Assembly: GCA_017744935.1 (NCBI GenBank)
Contig: JAGIAI010000014.1
Coordinates: forward strand, 1-64,000
Direction: 5' to 3'
Length of the DNA stretch: 64,000 nucleotides
Source of the DNA: Variovorax sp.
GTDB lineage: Bacteria; Pseudomonadota; Gammaproteobacteria; Burkholderiales; Burkholderiaceae_C
A program made the translations under genes and the position numbers. Of the stretch, positions 27,759 to 36,879 are shown piece by piece. Position 1 is the first letter of the stretch. Each line of letters opens with the position of its first letter. The notes below the pieces were generated by a model. That model saw only the letters and a list, made by a program, of their open reading frames with translations. It did no database searches and had not been told where the DNA came from.

Positions 27759-28967
27759 ATGTCCGTGCTGCTTGTAACTATTCCTCTCACATCCGGTTCG
27801 GTGACCGCCGAATACGGCTGGGCGGACTGGTCCGGCGACGGCCGCAGGCTCAATGCCCAGGGGACCGCGCCAGCGGCCCTGTTGCCATCGAGCGATGAAG
27901 TGGTGCTCTGCGTGCCCATTGCGGCGCTGTCGTGGCATCAGGTCACGCTGCCGCAGGGCAGCATGAGCGGCGGCGCCAAGCTGCGCTCCGTGCTCAACGG
28001 CCTGCTCGAAGACCATCTCCTCGACGACCCCGAGTCCCTGCATTTCGCGTTGGAACCTGGCGCCAGCGTGGGCGCCCCGATCTGGGTGGCCGCGTGCAAC
28101 CGGATCTGGCTGCGCAGTGCCGTCCAGGCATTGGAGGCGGCCGGCCGCCGCGTCGCACGCATCATTCCCGAATTCGCACCCGCCCCCGCAGACGGCCCCT
28201 CGATGCTCTTCGTCATCGGCGAGCCTGACGTGCCGGTCTGCGTGATCACCGGTCCGGACGGCGTCGCGACACTGCCCTTCGACAGCACCGGCCTCGCGCT
28301 GGCGGGCACGCTCCCGCCCAACACCAGCGCAGTGGCCGAGCCCGCGGTCTCCGAGTTGGCCGAAAGCGTCCTCGGCCAGCGCGTGCCGATCATCAAGCCG
28401 GCCGAACGCTGGCTCCAGGCCAGCGAATCGCCCTGGGATCTCGCCCAGTTCGACCTCGCCTCCACCGGACGCGCCCGCGCGACCAAGAAGCTCGCGGCGA
28501 TCTCGCGCGAGCTCTGGCGCGGCCGCCGGTGGCGCGCGGCACGCTGGGGTGCGCTGGTTTTGGTGCTGGCGCAGCTCATCGGGCTCAATGCATGGGCATG
28601 GAAGGAGCGCAGCGCCCTCGAGGCCAAGCGCACTGCGGTGCGCAACGTGCTCACGCAGACCTTTCCCTCAGTGCAGCTCGTGGTCGATGCGCCGGTCCAG
28701 ATGTCGCGGGAGGTCGCAGCGCTGCAGCAGGCCACCGGCGGCGTCACCACGAGCGATTTCGAACCCATGCTGGGTGCGCTGTCCGCGAGCCTTCCGCGCG
28801 GACGCGTGCCCACGGCGATCGATTTCGGCGGCGGCCAGCTTCGCCTACGCGGGCTGGGTCTGAAGCCTTCCGAACTGACCAGCGTGACCTCGGCGCTTTC
28901 TTCGCGCGGCTACAGCGCGCGCAGCGAGGGTGACCTGCTACTCGTGCAGGCGGAGGCAATGCGATGA
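27759..28967 (+). CDS. gspL: Type II secretion inner-membrane platform protein GspL
   Basis: GspL recruits the GspE ATPase to the membrane. The 402-residue protein has a cytoplasmic actin-like domain (about 1-260, with VVLCVPIAALSWHQVTLP), one transmembrane helix (about 268-285, GALVLVLAQLIGLNAWAW) and a periplasmic domain (about 290-402). The ATG at 27759 starts the family sequence MSVLLVTIP; the upstream ATG at 27717 is less likely. Confidence 0.9.
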   Translation: MSVLLVTIPLTSGSVTAEYGWADWSGDGRRLNAQGTAPAALLPSSDEVVLCVPIAALSWHQVTLPQGSMSGGAKLRSVLNGLLEDHLLDDPESLHFALEPGASVGAPIWVAACNRIWLRSAVQALEAAGRRVARIIPEFAPAPADGPSMLFVIGEPDVPVCVITGPDGVATLPFDSTGLALAGTLPPNTSAVAEPAVSELAESVLGQRVPIIKPAERWLQASESPWDLAQFDLASTGRARATKKLAAISRELWRGRRWRAARWGALVLVLAQLIGLNAWAWKERSALEAKRTAVRNVLTQTFPSVQLVVDAPVQMSREVAALQQATGGVTTSDFEPMLGALSASLPRGRVPTAIDFGGGQLRLRGLGLKPSELTSVTSALSSRGYSARSEGDLLLVQAEAMR

Positions 28968-29536
28968 AGTGGACCGAAACGCTCGAAGCCCGCTGGCAAG
29001 CGTGGTGGCCCGAACTCGAAGCGCGCGAGCAGCGCCTCGTCATCGCCGCCAGCGTGCTGGTGGGGGTTGCCCTCTTCTGGTGGATCGGCCTCGCGCCCGC
29101 CCTGCACACGCTGTCTTCCGCCCCTGCCGAACACGCCCAACTCGACGCGCAACTGCAGAACATGACGAACCTGCAGGCGCAGGCCAAGGCACTGCAATCG
29201 CAGCCGCGTGCGAGTCGTGACGACGCGATGCGCAGCCTCGAAACCTCCGTGCGTGAAGACCTGCGCGGCGCGGGCCAGCTGCAATCCGCAGGGGTTGGCG
29301 AAGGCGCGACCATCGCAGTGCGCGGCGCATCCGCCGAAACGCTGGCGCAGTGGTTCGCGCAGGTCCGTAGCAACGCCCGCGCGGTGCCTCGCGAGGTCCA
29401 TCTGACGCGCAACACGCAGCAGGGCGCACAACCGGCCGGCAGGTCGCCCGCGCCGGGCGCCACCGGTCCCGCCGGCGCCGAACCTTCAGGCTCGCGCTGG
29501 GACGGCACTCTCGTCATGAGCCTGCCGGCACGCTGA
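28964..29536 (+). CDS. gspM: Type II secretion platform protein GspM
   Basis: The 190-residue protein has a short cytoplasmic start, one helix (about 26-46, LVIAASVLVGVALFWWIGLAPAL), then a coiled coil and a small periplasmic domain. It starts by ATGA overlap with gspL, its partner. The Pro/Gly-rich stretch near the C terminus looks disordered. Confidence 0.9.
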   Translation: MKWTETLEARWQAWWPELEAREQRLVIAASVLVGVALFWWIGLAPALHTLSSAPAEHAQLDAQLQNMTNLQAQAKALQSQPRASRDDAMRSLETSVREDLRGAGQLQSAGVGEGATIAVRGASAETLAQWFAQVRSNARAVPREVHLTRNTQQGAQPAGRSPAPGATGPAGAEPSGSRWDGTLVMSLPAR

Positions 29537-29538
29537 CC

Positions 29539-30342
29539 ATGGCAACACCACGTCCCGCCCTGAGTTCCGACGGCGCCTCCGGCTGGCGCTGGGCGGCGCT
29601 CGGCGGATTGATCGGCGTCGCGCTCGCGCTTTCGTTCTTCGCGCCGGCACGTTGGCTGGCGGCCGGACTGTCTCAGTGGAGCAACGGCCACCTGAAGCTG
29701 GTCAATGCACGCGGGACGGTCTGGACCGGCACGGCGGGCCTGGTGTTCACAAGCGGCGCGGGTGGTGCCGAAGCGGTTTCGCTACCCGGCAGCTTGGGCT
29801 GGACGCTGCGCCCGCGCTGGGACGGCGTCGCCGCCGCGCTGGACATTCCCTGCTGCGCCACCAAGCCGATGGAGTTCAGGGCGCGGCCGCGCCCCAACGG
29901 CCTCGAACTCGCATGGGGCGACGGCCAGTCGCGCTGGCCCGCCGCCATGCTGACCGGCTTCGGCGCGCCCTGGAACACGCTCAAGCTCGATGGCACCATG
30001 GACGTTTCGATGCAGGCTTTCACCTTGAAGTGGAATGGCCCCCAGCTCTCGTTCGCAGGCCGCGCGGTTCTCGACGCGACCGACATTTCCTCCAGTCTCT
30101 CGACCCTGAAGCCCATGGGGAGCTATCGGGTAGCGCTCGAAGGCGGTCCTTCGCCGAGTCTGCTCCTGACCACGCGCGAAGGCAGCGGCCTGCAACTGAG
30201 CGGCAGCGGTCGATGGAACGGCGCCACGCTGCACTTCGACGGCGAGGCCAGCGCCGCGCCAGGACGGGAGGACGCGCTTTCGAATCTGTTGAACATCATC
30301 GGACGGCGCGAAGGCGCACGCTCGCTAATCACACTGGGATGA
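29539..30342 (+). CDS. gspN: Type II secretion system protein GspN
   Basis: The 267-residue inner-membrane-anchored protein has one helix (about 17-42) and a periplasmic domain with the GspN pattern NARGTVWTGTAGLVF and LSGSGRWNGATLHFDGEA. GspN is present in only some systems and its role is unclear. A Cys pair (IPCCATKP) might form a disulphide. It lies 2 bp after gspM. Confidence 0.88.
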   Translation: MATPRPALSSDGASGWRWAALGGLIGVALALSFFAPARWLAAGLSQWSNGHLKLVNARGTVWTGTAGLVFTSGAGGAEAVSLPGSLGWTLRPRWDGVAAALDIPCCATKPMEFRARPRPNGLELAWGDGQSRWPAAMLTGFGAPWNTLKLDGTMDVSMQAFTLKWNGPQLSFAGRAVLDATDISSSLSTLKPMGSYRVALEGGPSPSLLLTTREGSGLQLSGSGRWNGATLHFDGEASAAPGREDALSNLLNIIGRREGARSLITLG

Positions 30343-30344
30343 CC

Positions 30345-32633
30345 ATGAAGAAGCCCAAGACTTCGTACGGTGCGCGCATCGGCACCATCGCGCTCGCCGC
30401 ACAGATGTTGATTGCCGCGTGCATTCCGTCGGCCTACGCGCAGGACGCACCCCGCCGCGGCGAACCGATCACGCTGAACTTCACCAACGCCGAGATCGAA
30501 TCCGTCGCCCGGACCATGGCGGTCGTGACCGGCCGGGACGTGGTGGTCGATCCCCGCGTGAAGGGCACCGTCACGCTGCAGACCGATCGCGCGATCCTGC
30601 CCGAAGCCGCGTTCAACCAGTTTGCCGCCGCGCTGCGGCTGCAGGGCTTTGCGATCGTGCAGGCCGATGGGCTCTACAAGATCGTGCCCGAGGCCGATGC
30701 CAAGCTGCAGAGCACTTCCGTGACCACGGCCACGCCCACCTCCAGCTTGAGCGGCAACCAGATCGTCACGCAGATCTTCAAGCTCAACTACGAATCGGCC
30801 AACAACCTGTTGCCCGTGCTGCGGCCGCTGATCGCACCCAACAACACGATCAACGTGAACCCTGGCAACAACTCGCTGGTCATCACTGACTACGCGGAGA
30901 ACATGCGCCGGCTGGCCCGCATCATCGCCTCGCTCGATGTGCCGAATGCCTCGGACATCGAGGTCATCCCGCTCAGGCACTCGGTCGCGACGGATCTCGT
31001 GCCGCTCGTGACCCGGCTCGTCGAAGGCGGCTCGGGCACGGCTGGCGCACCGGGCGCCGCACCGGGCACCGCCGACGCGTCGTTCCGGACCACGCTGCTG
31101 GCCGAGCCGCGCAGCAATTCCCTGATCCTGCGCGCCGCCAACCCGGCGCGTGCGCAGCTCGTCCGCACGCTGGTCGAGAAACTCGACCGGCCGCCCGCCG
31201 ACAACGGCAATGGCGCTGCGGGCAATGTGTACGTGGTCTATTTGAAGAACGCCGACGCGGTGAAGCTGGCGGCGACGCTGCGTGCGGCCATCGCGGCGCA
31301 GGGCGGCGATCGGACCGCCGGGGGCGCCGCCGCAACGCCGGTCACCGGGAACACCCAGCCTGCAGCGCAAGTCGCTGCGGCGCAAGGTACTTCCGGGGCT
31401 TCGATGCAGGCGACCGCGCCGGTCAACAACGCGAACCAGCCATCGACCGGCGGCCAGATTCAGGCCGACCCCTCGACGAACTCGCTCATCATCACCGCAG
31501 CAGAGCCGCAGTACCGCCAGCTGCGCGCCGTCATCGACAAGCTCGACGGCCGTCGCGCGCAGGTCATGATCGAGGCGCTGATCATCGAGGTCAGCGCCAC
31601 GCGGGCCGCCGAGTTCGGCGTCCAGTGGCAAACGGCGGTCGGCACCCGCGGCGTGATCGGCACCAACTCCAGCCTCACCGGCGCGAACATCCTGGCGCTG
31701 ACCGCGGCGCTCGCGGGCGGCACAACGTCGGCGCTGACCACCCTCGGCACCGGCATGAACATCGGCATCGGACGCCAGACCTCCGGCGGCTTCGTGATCA
31801 ACGCGATCGCCAACTTCCTTGCTTCGAACCAGGAAGGCAATCTGCTCTCGAAGCCCAACCTGCTGACCCTCGACAACGAGGAAGCAAAGATCGTGGTCGG
31901 CCAGAACGTGCCCTTCGTCACCGGCCAGTTCACCAATACCGGCGCGAGCAACGGATCGGTCAATCCCTTCCAGACGATCGAACGCAAGGACGTCGGCCTG
32001 ACCCTGCGGGTGCGCCCCCAGATCAACGAGAACGGCACCATCAAGATGACCGTTTTCCAGGAAACCTCCACGGTGCAAGCCGGCACCGAGAACGCGCTCA
32101 ACGGCCCGACCACCAACAAGCGCTCGATCGAATCGAGCGTGCTGGTCGAAGACGGCGGCCTCGTGATGCTGGGTGGCCTCCTGTCGGACAACTACAGCAA
32201 CAGCCTGGAGAAGATCCCGCTCGCCGGTGACATCCCGGTGCTGGGCAATCTGTTCAAGAACGAGACCCGCTCGCGGGCGAAGGTCAACCTCATGATGTTC
32301 CTGCGCCCGGTGGTAGTGCGCGATGGCTTCACGACGGAGAGCCTGGCCTACGATCGCTATCACATGATTCAAGCCGACCAGATGCAAGGGCAGCCCGAAG
32401 GCGGCAACGTCATGCTGAACAATGTGCCCGAGTCCGGCGTGCTCCCGCCGCCTCCCGTGCGACCGCAGAGCAGCAGCAGCGGCGGTGGTGGCAGCAGTGG
32501 TGGCGGTGGTGCGATCGAGGGCACGGTGCTCATTCCGCCGCCCTCGCCGACGTCCACGCGGCTCGCGCCGTCGCCGCTCAGGGGCGCCCTGCCACCGACG
32601 GCAGACCCCGCGAGCTCCCGAGAGCTGCCCTGA
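30345..32633 (+). CDS. gspD: Type II secretion secretin GspD
   Basis: GspD forms the outer-membrane channel. The signal peptide covers about 1-32 (cleavage after AYAQ). N0 to N3 domains follow (ITLNFTNAEIESVARTMAVVTG; EVIPLRHSVATDLVPLV; VYVVYLKNADAVKLAATLRAAI), then the secretin core with NLLSKPNLLTLDNEEAKIVVG, VPFVTGQ and KDVGLTLRVRPQINENG. The last 60 residues are Pro, Ser and Gly rich. The ATG at 30345 has GGGA at 5 nt; an alternative ATG at 30339 overlaps the gspN stop. 762 residues is a normal length. Confidence 0.95.
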   Translation: MKKPKTSYGARIGTIALAAQMLIAACIPSAYAQDAPRRGEPITLNFTNAEIESVARTMAVVTGRDVVVDPRVKGTVTLQTDRAILPEAAFNQFAAALRLQGFAIVQADGLYKIVPEADAKLQSTSVTTATPTSSLSGNQIVTQIFKLNYESANNLLPVLRPLIAPNNTINVNPGNNSLVITDYAENMRRLARIIASLDVPNASDIEVIPLRHSVATDLVPLVTRLVEGGSGTAGAPGAAPGTADASFRTTLLAEPRSNSLILRAANPARAQLVRTLVEKLDRPPADNGNGAAGNVYVVYLKNADAVKLAATLRAAIAAQGGDRTAGGAAATPVTGNTQPAAQVAAAQGTSGASMQATAPVNNANQPSTGGQIQADPSTNSLIITAAEPQYRQLRAVIDKLDGRRAQVMIEALIIEVSATRAAEFGVQWQTAVGTRGVIGTNSSLTGANILALTAALAGGTTSALTTLGTGMNIGIGRQTSGGFVINAIANFLASNQEGNLLSKPNLLTLDNEEAKIVVGQNVPFVTGQFTNTGASNGSVNPFQTIERKDVGLTLRVRPQINENGTIKMTVFQETSTVQAGTENALNGPTTNKRSIESSVLVEDGGLVMLGGLLSDNYSNSLEKIPLAGDIPVLGNLFKNETRSRAKVNLMMFLRPVVVRDGFTTESLAYDRYHMIQADQMQGQPEGGNVMLNNVPESGVLPPPPVRPQSSSSGGGGSSGGGGAIEGTVLIPPPSPTSTRLAPSPLRGALPPTADPASSRELP

Positions 32634-32649
32634 CCACGGCAAGACACCC

Positions 32650-34071
32650 ATGCGCTACCCACTTCCCTACGCTTTCGCACGCAGCCAGCAGTTGCTGCTC
32701 GAAGAAACGGACGACGGCAACCTGACGCTCTGGATGCCGAAGGTGCCGCCGCGCAGTGCGCTGGGCGAAGTGCTGCGCAAGTTCCAGGTCAAGACCTTCG
32801 AGCCGCTCGCACCCGACCAGCTCGCCAAGCGCATCAGCGCCGCCTACGCGCAGGGCGAGTCCAATGCCGCCGCGGTGGTCAGCGAAGTGCAGAGCGACGC
32901 GGACCTGTCGCGCATGATGCAAGAACTCCCCGCGGTCGAGGACTTGCTCGAGTCGGCCGGCGATGCGCCGATCATCCGCATGCTCAATGCCCTGCTCACG
33001 CAGGCGGCGCGGGACGGCGCGAGCGACATCCATATCGAACCCTACGAGCGGACATCCTCGGTGCGCTTCCGCATCGACGGCACGCTGCGCGAGGTGGTGC
33101 AGCCCAATCGCGCCTTGCATGCGGCGTTGATCTCGCGCCTGAAGATCATGGCCGACCTCGACATCTCCGAGAAGCGCCTGCCGCAGGACGGCCGCATCAG
33201 CCTGCGGATCGGCACGCGCGCGGTGGACGTGCGCGTATCGACGCTGCCTTCGGCGCACGGCGAACGCGCGGTGCTGCGTCTGCTCGACAAATCCGAGAGC
33301 AAGCTCACGCTCGAATCGGTGGGCATGCTGGGCGACACGCGCGCGCGCTTCGAGCACCTGATCGGGCAGCCGCACGGCATCGTCCTCGTGACCGGCCCGA
33401 CCGGCTCGGGCAAGACGACGACGCTTTACGCGGCGCTCGGCCAGCTCGATGCGAACAGCAGCAACATCATGACGGTCGAAGACCCGATCGAGTACGAGCT
33501 CCCGGGCGTCGGCCAGACACAGGTCAACGCGAAGATCGACCTGACCTTCGCCAAGGCGCTGCGCGCGATTCTGCGGCAGGACCCGGACGTGATCATGATC
33601 GGCGAGATCCGCGACTTCGAGACCGCGCAGATCGCGATCCAGGCATCGCTCACCGGTCACCTCGTCTTCGCGACGCTGCACACCAATGATTCCGTCAGCG
33701 CGGTGACCCGCCTGACCGACATGGGCGTCGAGCCCTTCCTGCTCAGTTCATCGTTGCTCGGTGTGCTGGCGCAGCGGCTGGTGCGCAAGCTGTGCCCCGT
33801 GTGCTCGGCGCCCGGCCCGGGCGGCGGCGAAGCGGTGCCTGTCGGATGCGACGCCTGCGGCCAGACCGGCTACCAGGGCCGCACCGGCATCTTCGAACTG
33901 CTGGTGGCCGACGACACGGTGCAATCGCTGATCCACAACCGCGCGCCGGAAAGCCAGATCTTCGTGGCGGGCGAGCGCGGTGGCCTGCGCTCGATGCGCG
34001 AGGACGGCGAACGGCTGGTCAAGGCCGGCGTGACCTCGCGCGCCGAACTGCTGCGCGTCACCCGCGAATAG
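32650..34071 (+). CDS. gspE: Type II secretion ATPase GspE
   Basis: This hexameric ATPase drives pseudopilus assembly from the cytoplasmic face. The 473-residue protein has the N1E/N2E domains, Walker A GPTGSGKTT (249-257), the Asp box, Walker B DPDVIMIGEIRD and the His box LVFATLHTNDS. The GspE zinc motif is present as CPVCSAPG...GCDACGQTGYQGR. The ATG at 32650 lies 16 bp after gspD. It is the last gene of the contiguous operon. Confidence 0.96.
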   Translation: MRYPLPYAFARSQQLLLEETDDGNLTLWMPKVPPRSALGEVLRKFQVKTFEPLAPDQLAKRISAAYAQGESNAAAVVSEVQSDADLSRMMQELPAVEDLLESAGDAPIIRMLNALLTQAARDGASDIHIEPYERTSSVRFRIDGTLREVVQPNRALHAALISRLKIMADLDISEKRLPQDGRISLRIGTRAVDVRVSTLPSAHGERAVLRLLDKSESKLTLESVGMLGDTRARFEHLIGQPHGIVLVTGPTGSGKTTTLYAALGQLDANSSNIMTVEDPIEYELPGVGQTQVNAKIDLTFAKALRAILRQDPDVIMIGEIRDFETAQIAIQASLTGHLVFATLHTNDSVSAVTRLTDMGVEPFLLSSSLLGVLAQRLVRKLCPVCSAPGPGGGEAVPVGCDACGQTGYQGRTGIFELLVADDTVQSLIHNRAPESQIFVAGERGGLRSMREDGERLVKAGVTSRAELLRVTRE

Positions 34072-34641
34072 TCAGTCCGCCACGACCAGATTCTTGGTCT
34101 GCGGATCGGTCACGATCTCGCGCACCTTGCCAGCCTTGTCGAAGACGACCTGGTATTCGGCAAAGCTGCTGATCCACATGCGCCAGATCTCGGCATCGAG
34201 CTTCGGGTTCTCGCTGCTGATCGGCCAGCCGACGGCCATCGCCACCTGCTCGCGCGTCATGCCCTTGGTCACCCGCGCTTCCTTGATGGCCGCCTGGATC
34301 TTCGGCGGGAAGGTCGCGATCTTGGCGGCCGGGTCTTCCTGCACCACCCAGCGCTGGGCGAACCCGCCGAGGTCGATGTCGCGGCTGTAGTCGTTACCGA
34401 TGTCCTGCTTGCCGCCGTTGATCTCGACGTGCACGCGATACCGGCCATATCCCGTCACGCGCACCGGCGTGCCCACGGGGATGATGCGCTTACCACTTTC
34501 GGCATAGTTGCTGTCGCTGGCCCAACTGCCGTCGGTGCGCAGGTTGCAGCACAGGTACCCGTTGAAGGTGGGCTGCGCCCACGCAGGAACGGCAAGCGCA
34601 CCGAGCAGAGTTGCAACGGCGGCGAAATGGCGAACCGGCAT
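34072..34641 (-). CDS. Exported protein with BamE/SmpA-like C-terminal segment
   Basis: The 189-residue protein has a signal peptide (about 1-22, ending AWAQ) and a mature N-terminal part with CCNLRTDGSW. The C-terminal 80 residues contain KGMTREQVAMAVGWP and EYQVVFDKAGKVREIV, which resemble the BamE/SmpA fold, but there is no lipobox. It is transcribed against the gsp genes and sits exactly between gspE (stops adjacent, 0 bp apart) and gspF. A role in secretion is possible from position only. Confidence 0.65.
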   Translation of the reverse strand: MPVRHFAAVATLLGALAVPAWAQPTFNGYLCCNLRTDGSWASDSNYAESGKRIIPVGTPVRVTGYGRYRVHVEINGGKQDIGNDYSRDIDLGGFAQRWVVQEDPAAKIATFPPKIQAAIKEARVTKGMTREQVAMAVGWPISSENPKLDAEIWRMWISSFAEYQVVFDKAGKVREIVTDPQTKNLVVAD

Positions 34642-34706
34642 GATGAACTCCTCTGATTGCTATTGCCCCGACAATGCGGGCTCGCGCATTCTGCAACCCG
34701 TCCCCC

Positions 34707-35939
34707 ATGCCTGCCTATTCCTTCGAAGCCATAGACCAACAGGGGCAACCCCGCAAGGGCGTTCTCGAAGCCGACACCGCTCGCAGTGCGCGCGGCATGC
34801 TGCGCGCCCAATCGCTGATTCCGCTGGAAGTGACGGTCGTCGGCAGCGCCGAAGGTGGTGCACCGGCCGCCGGCGGCTGGAAGCGCGTCATCGGCGGCGG
34901 CCGCATCTTCAACTCGACCACGCTGGCTGTCTGGACGCGCCAGCTCGCCGGGCTGGTGTCGTCAGGGCTTCCACTGGAGCGCGCACTGACCGCACTCACG
35001 GACGAGGCGGAGAACGAGCCACAGCGCAACCTCGTCGCCTCGCTGCGTGCTGAAGTCAACGCGGGCTCGCCCTTCGGCCGTGCACTCTCGCAGCATCCGC
35101 GAGAGTTCTCCCCGATCTACACGGCCGTGATCAGCGCGGGCGAGCAGAGCGGCAATCTCGGCCTGGTGCTCGAACGCCTGGCGGACGACCTGGAGCAGCG
35201 GCAGGCGCTGCAGCAGAAGCTGGTCGGCGCCGCGCTGTATCCGGCGATCGTGACCGTGGTCGCGATCGTGATCGTCGTCTTCCTCGTGAGCTACGTGGTG
35301 CCGCAGGTGGCCAATGTCTTCGCGGGGACCAAGCGCGCCCTGCCGATCCTCACCGTCGCCATGCTCGCGATCAGCGACTTCGTGCGCAACTACGGCTGGA
35401 TGATGCTGGGCGTGGTCGTGCTCGCGTTCCTCGGCGGACGGGTCGCGCTGTCGCGTGCCGCGTTGCGCGAGAGGTTCGATGCGGCCTGGCTCAACCTGCC
35501 GTTGGTCGGCAAGCTCTCGCGCGGCTACAACGCGGCGCGTTTCGCAAGCACGCTCGCGATGCTCGCCACCGCCGGGGTGCCCATTCTTCGTGCGCTGCAA
35601 GCGGCGTCCGAAACGCTGGGCAACCGCGCAATGCGCGCCGATGCACTCGATGCGCTGGTGCTGGTGCGCGAAGGCGCACCGCTCGCTTCGGCGCTGGCGC
35701 AGAAGAAGCGCTTCCCGGGCATCGTCTCCATGTTCGCGCGCCTCGGCGAACAGACCGGCACGCTGCCGCTGATGCTCCAGCGCGCGGCCAATCAGCTCGG
35801 CGCCGAAGTGCAACGCCGCGCCATGCATCTCGCGACCATCCTCGAACCGCTCCTGATCGTGGCGATGGGCGGCGTCGTGATGCTGATCGTGCTTGCGGTG
35901 CTGATGCCGATCATCCAGCTCAACCAGTTCGTCAAGTAG
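34707..35939 (+). CDS. gspF: Type II secretion inner-membrane protein GspF
   Basis: GspF is the polytopic core of the platform. The 410-residue protein shows the duplicated T2SSF domain. The first copy has FNSTTLAVWTRQLAGLVSSGLPLERAL and the second has FASTLAMLATAGVPILRALQ. Three helices are visible (about 168-190, 215-240 and 378-402). The ATG at 34707 gives the family start MPAYSFEAIDQQG. It is separated from gspE by the opposing exported-protein gene and must use a promoter in the 65-bp gap 34642-34706. Confidence 0.95.
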   Translation: MPAYSFEAIDQQGQPRKGVLEADTARSARGMLRAQSLIPLEVTVVGSAEGGAPAAGGWKRVIGGGRIFNSTTLAVWTRQLAGLVSSGLPLERALTALTDEAENEPQRNLVASLRAEVNAGSPFGRALSQHPREFSPIYTAVISAGEQSGNLGLVLERLADDLEQRQALQQKLVGAALYPAIVTVVAIVIVVFLVSYVVPQVANVFAGTKRALPILTVAMLAISDFVRNYGWMMLGVVVLAFLGGRVALSRAALRERFDAAWLNLPLVGKLSRGYNAARFASTLAMLATAGVPILRALQAASETLGNRAMRADALDALVLVREGAPLASALAQKKRFPGIVSMFARLGEQTGTLPLMLQRAANQLGAEVQRRAMHLATILEPLLIVAMGGVVMLIVLAVLMPIIQLNQFVK

Positions 35940-35942
35940 CGT

Positions 35943-36842
35943 ATGCCGGTCACCCTTGAGGACAAGCTTGTCGTTGCGATTTCATCGCGCGCCCTCTTCA
36001 ACCTCGAGGAAGAGAACCGCATCTTCGAGGCTGGCGACGATGCCGGCTACATGAGGCTCCAGCTCGAACGACTCGACGTGCCGGCCCAGCCGGGGATCGC
36101 GTACTCGCTGGTGCGCAAGCTGCTTCGCTTCAACGATGACGGCATGCAGCGCGTGGAGGTGGTGATCCTGTCTCGCAACGATCCCGTGTCGGGCATGCGC
36201 ATCTTTCGTTCGGGCGTGGCGAACGGCATCACGCTGCAGCGCGGCGTATTCACGCAGGGCCGGCCGCCATTCGGCTATTTGCGGCCGCTGCGCGCACATC
36301 TCTTCCTCTCCGTGAACGCGGAAGATGTTCGCGAGGCACTGCGGGCAGGTTTTCCCGCGGCGCGCGTGCTGGTCGAATCGGTGCACGCAAGCGATGCTTA
36401 TCCCAACGAAGTGCGCATTGCCTTCGACGGCGACGCGGTGCTTTTCAGCGACGAGGCGGAGCGCATCTTCCAGGCCGAAGGGCTCGATGCCTTCCAGCAG
36501 CACGAATCCAGCCATGCGGAGATGCCGCTCCCCGAAGGGCCCTTCAAGCCGCTGCTGGCCGCGCTACATCGACTCCAGCTTGCGAGCAACCCCGCGATGC
36601 GTATCCGCACCGCACTGGTCACGGCACGCAGCGCGCCCGCGCACGAGCGCGCAATCCGCACGCTGATGAAGTGGAACATCAAGGTCGACGAAGCGATGTT
36701 CCTTGGCGGGCTGCCCAAGGGCGAGTTCCTGCGCGAGTTCGAGCCCGACTTCTTCTTCGACGACCAGACGGGCCATGTGGACGCCGCCGCGCGCCACGTA
36801 CCCGCCGGCCACGTCGCAAGCGGCATCAGCAACGAACGCTGA
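35943..36842 (+). CDS. Cytosolic 5'-nucleotidase (NT5-I like family)
   Basis: The 299-residue protein matches the bacterial 5'-nucleotidase family related to cytosolic NT5-I: KLVVAISSRALFNLEEEN at the start, SRNDPVSGMRIFRS, VFTQGRPPFGYLRPLRAHLFLS and near the end FEPDFFFDDQTGHVD. It should dephosphorylate nucleoside monophosphates in the cytoplasm. It starts 3 bp after gspF and precedes a purine deaminase-like gene, which suggests nucleotide turnover. Confidence 0.85.
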   Translation: MPVTLEDKLVVAISSRALFNLEEENRIFEAGDDAGYMRLQLERLDVPAQPGIAYSLVRKLLRFNDDGMQRVEVVILSRNDPVSGMRIFRSGVANGITLQRGVFTQGRPPFGYLRPLRAHLFLSVNAEDVREALRAGFPAARVLVESVHASDAYPNEVRIAFDGDAVLFSDEAERIFQAEGLDAFQQHESSHAEMPLPEGPFKPLLAALHRLQLASNPAMRIRTALVTARSAPAHERAIRTLMKWNIKVDEAMFLGGLPKGEFLREFEPDFFFDDQTGHVDAAARHVPAGHVASGISNER

Positions 36843-36879
36843 CCGCGGCGGCAGCGCACCACTCCCAGGAGCGAATGAA

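Noticed and set aside
30123..32651. Minus-strand open frame of 842 codons opposite gspD
   Set aside because: Antisense shadow of the secretin gene; no domain and no ribosome-binding site.
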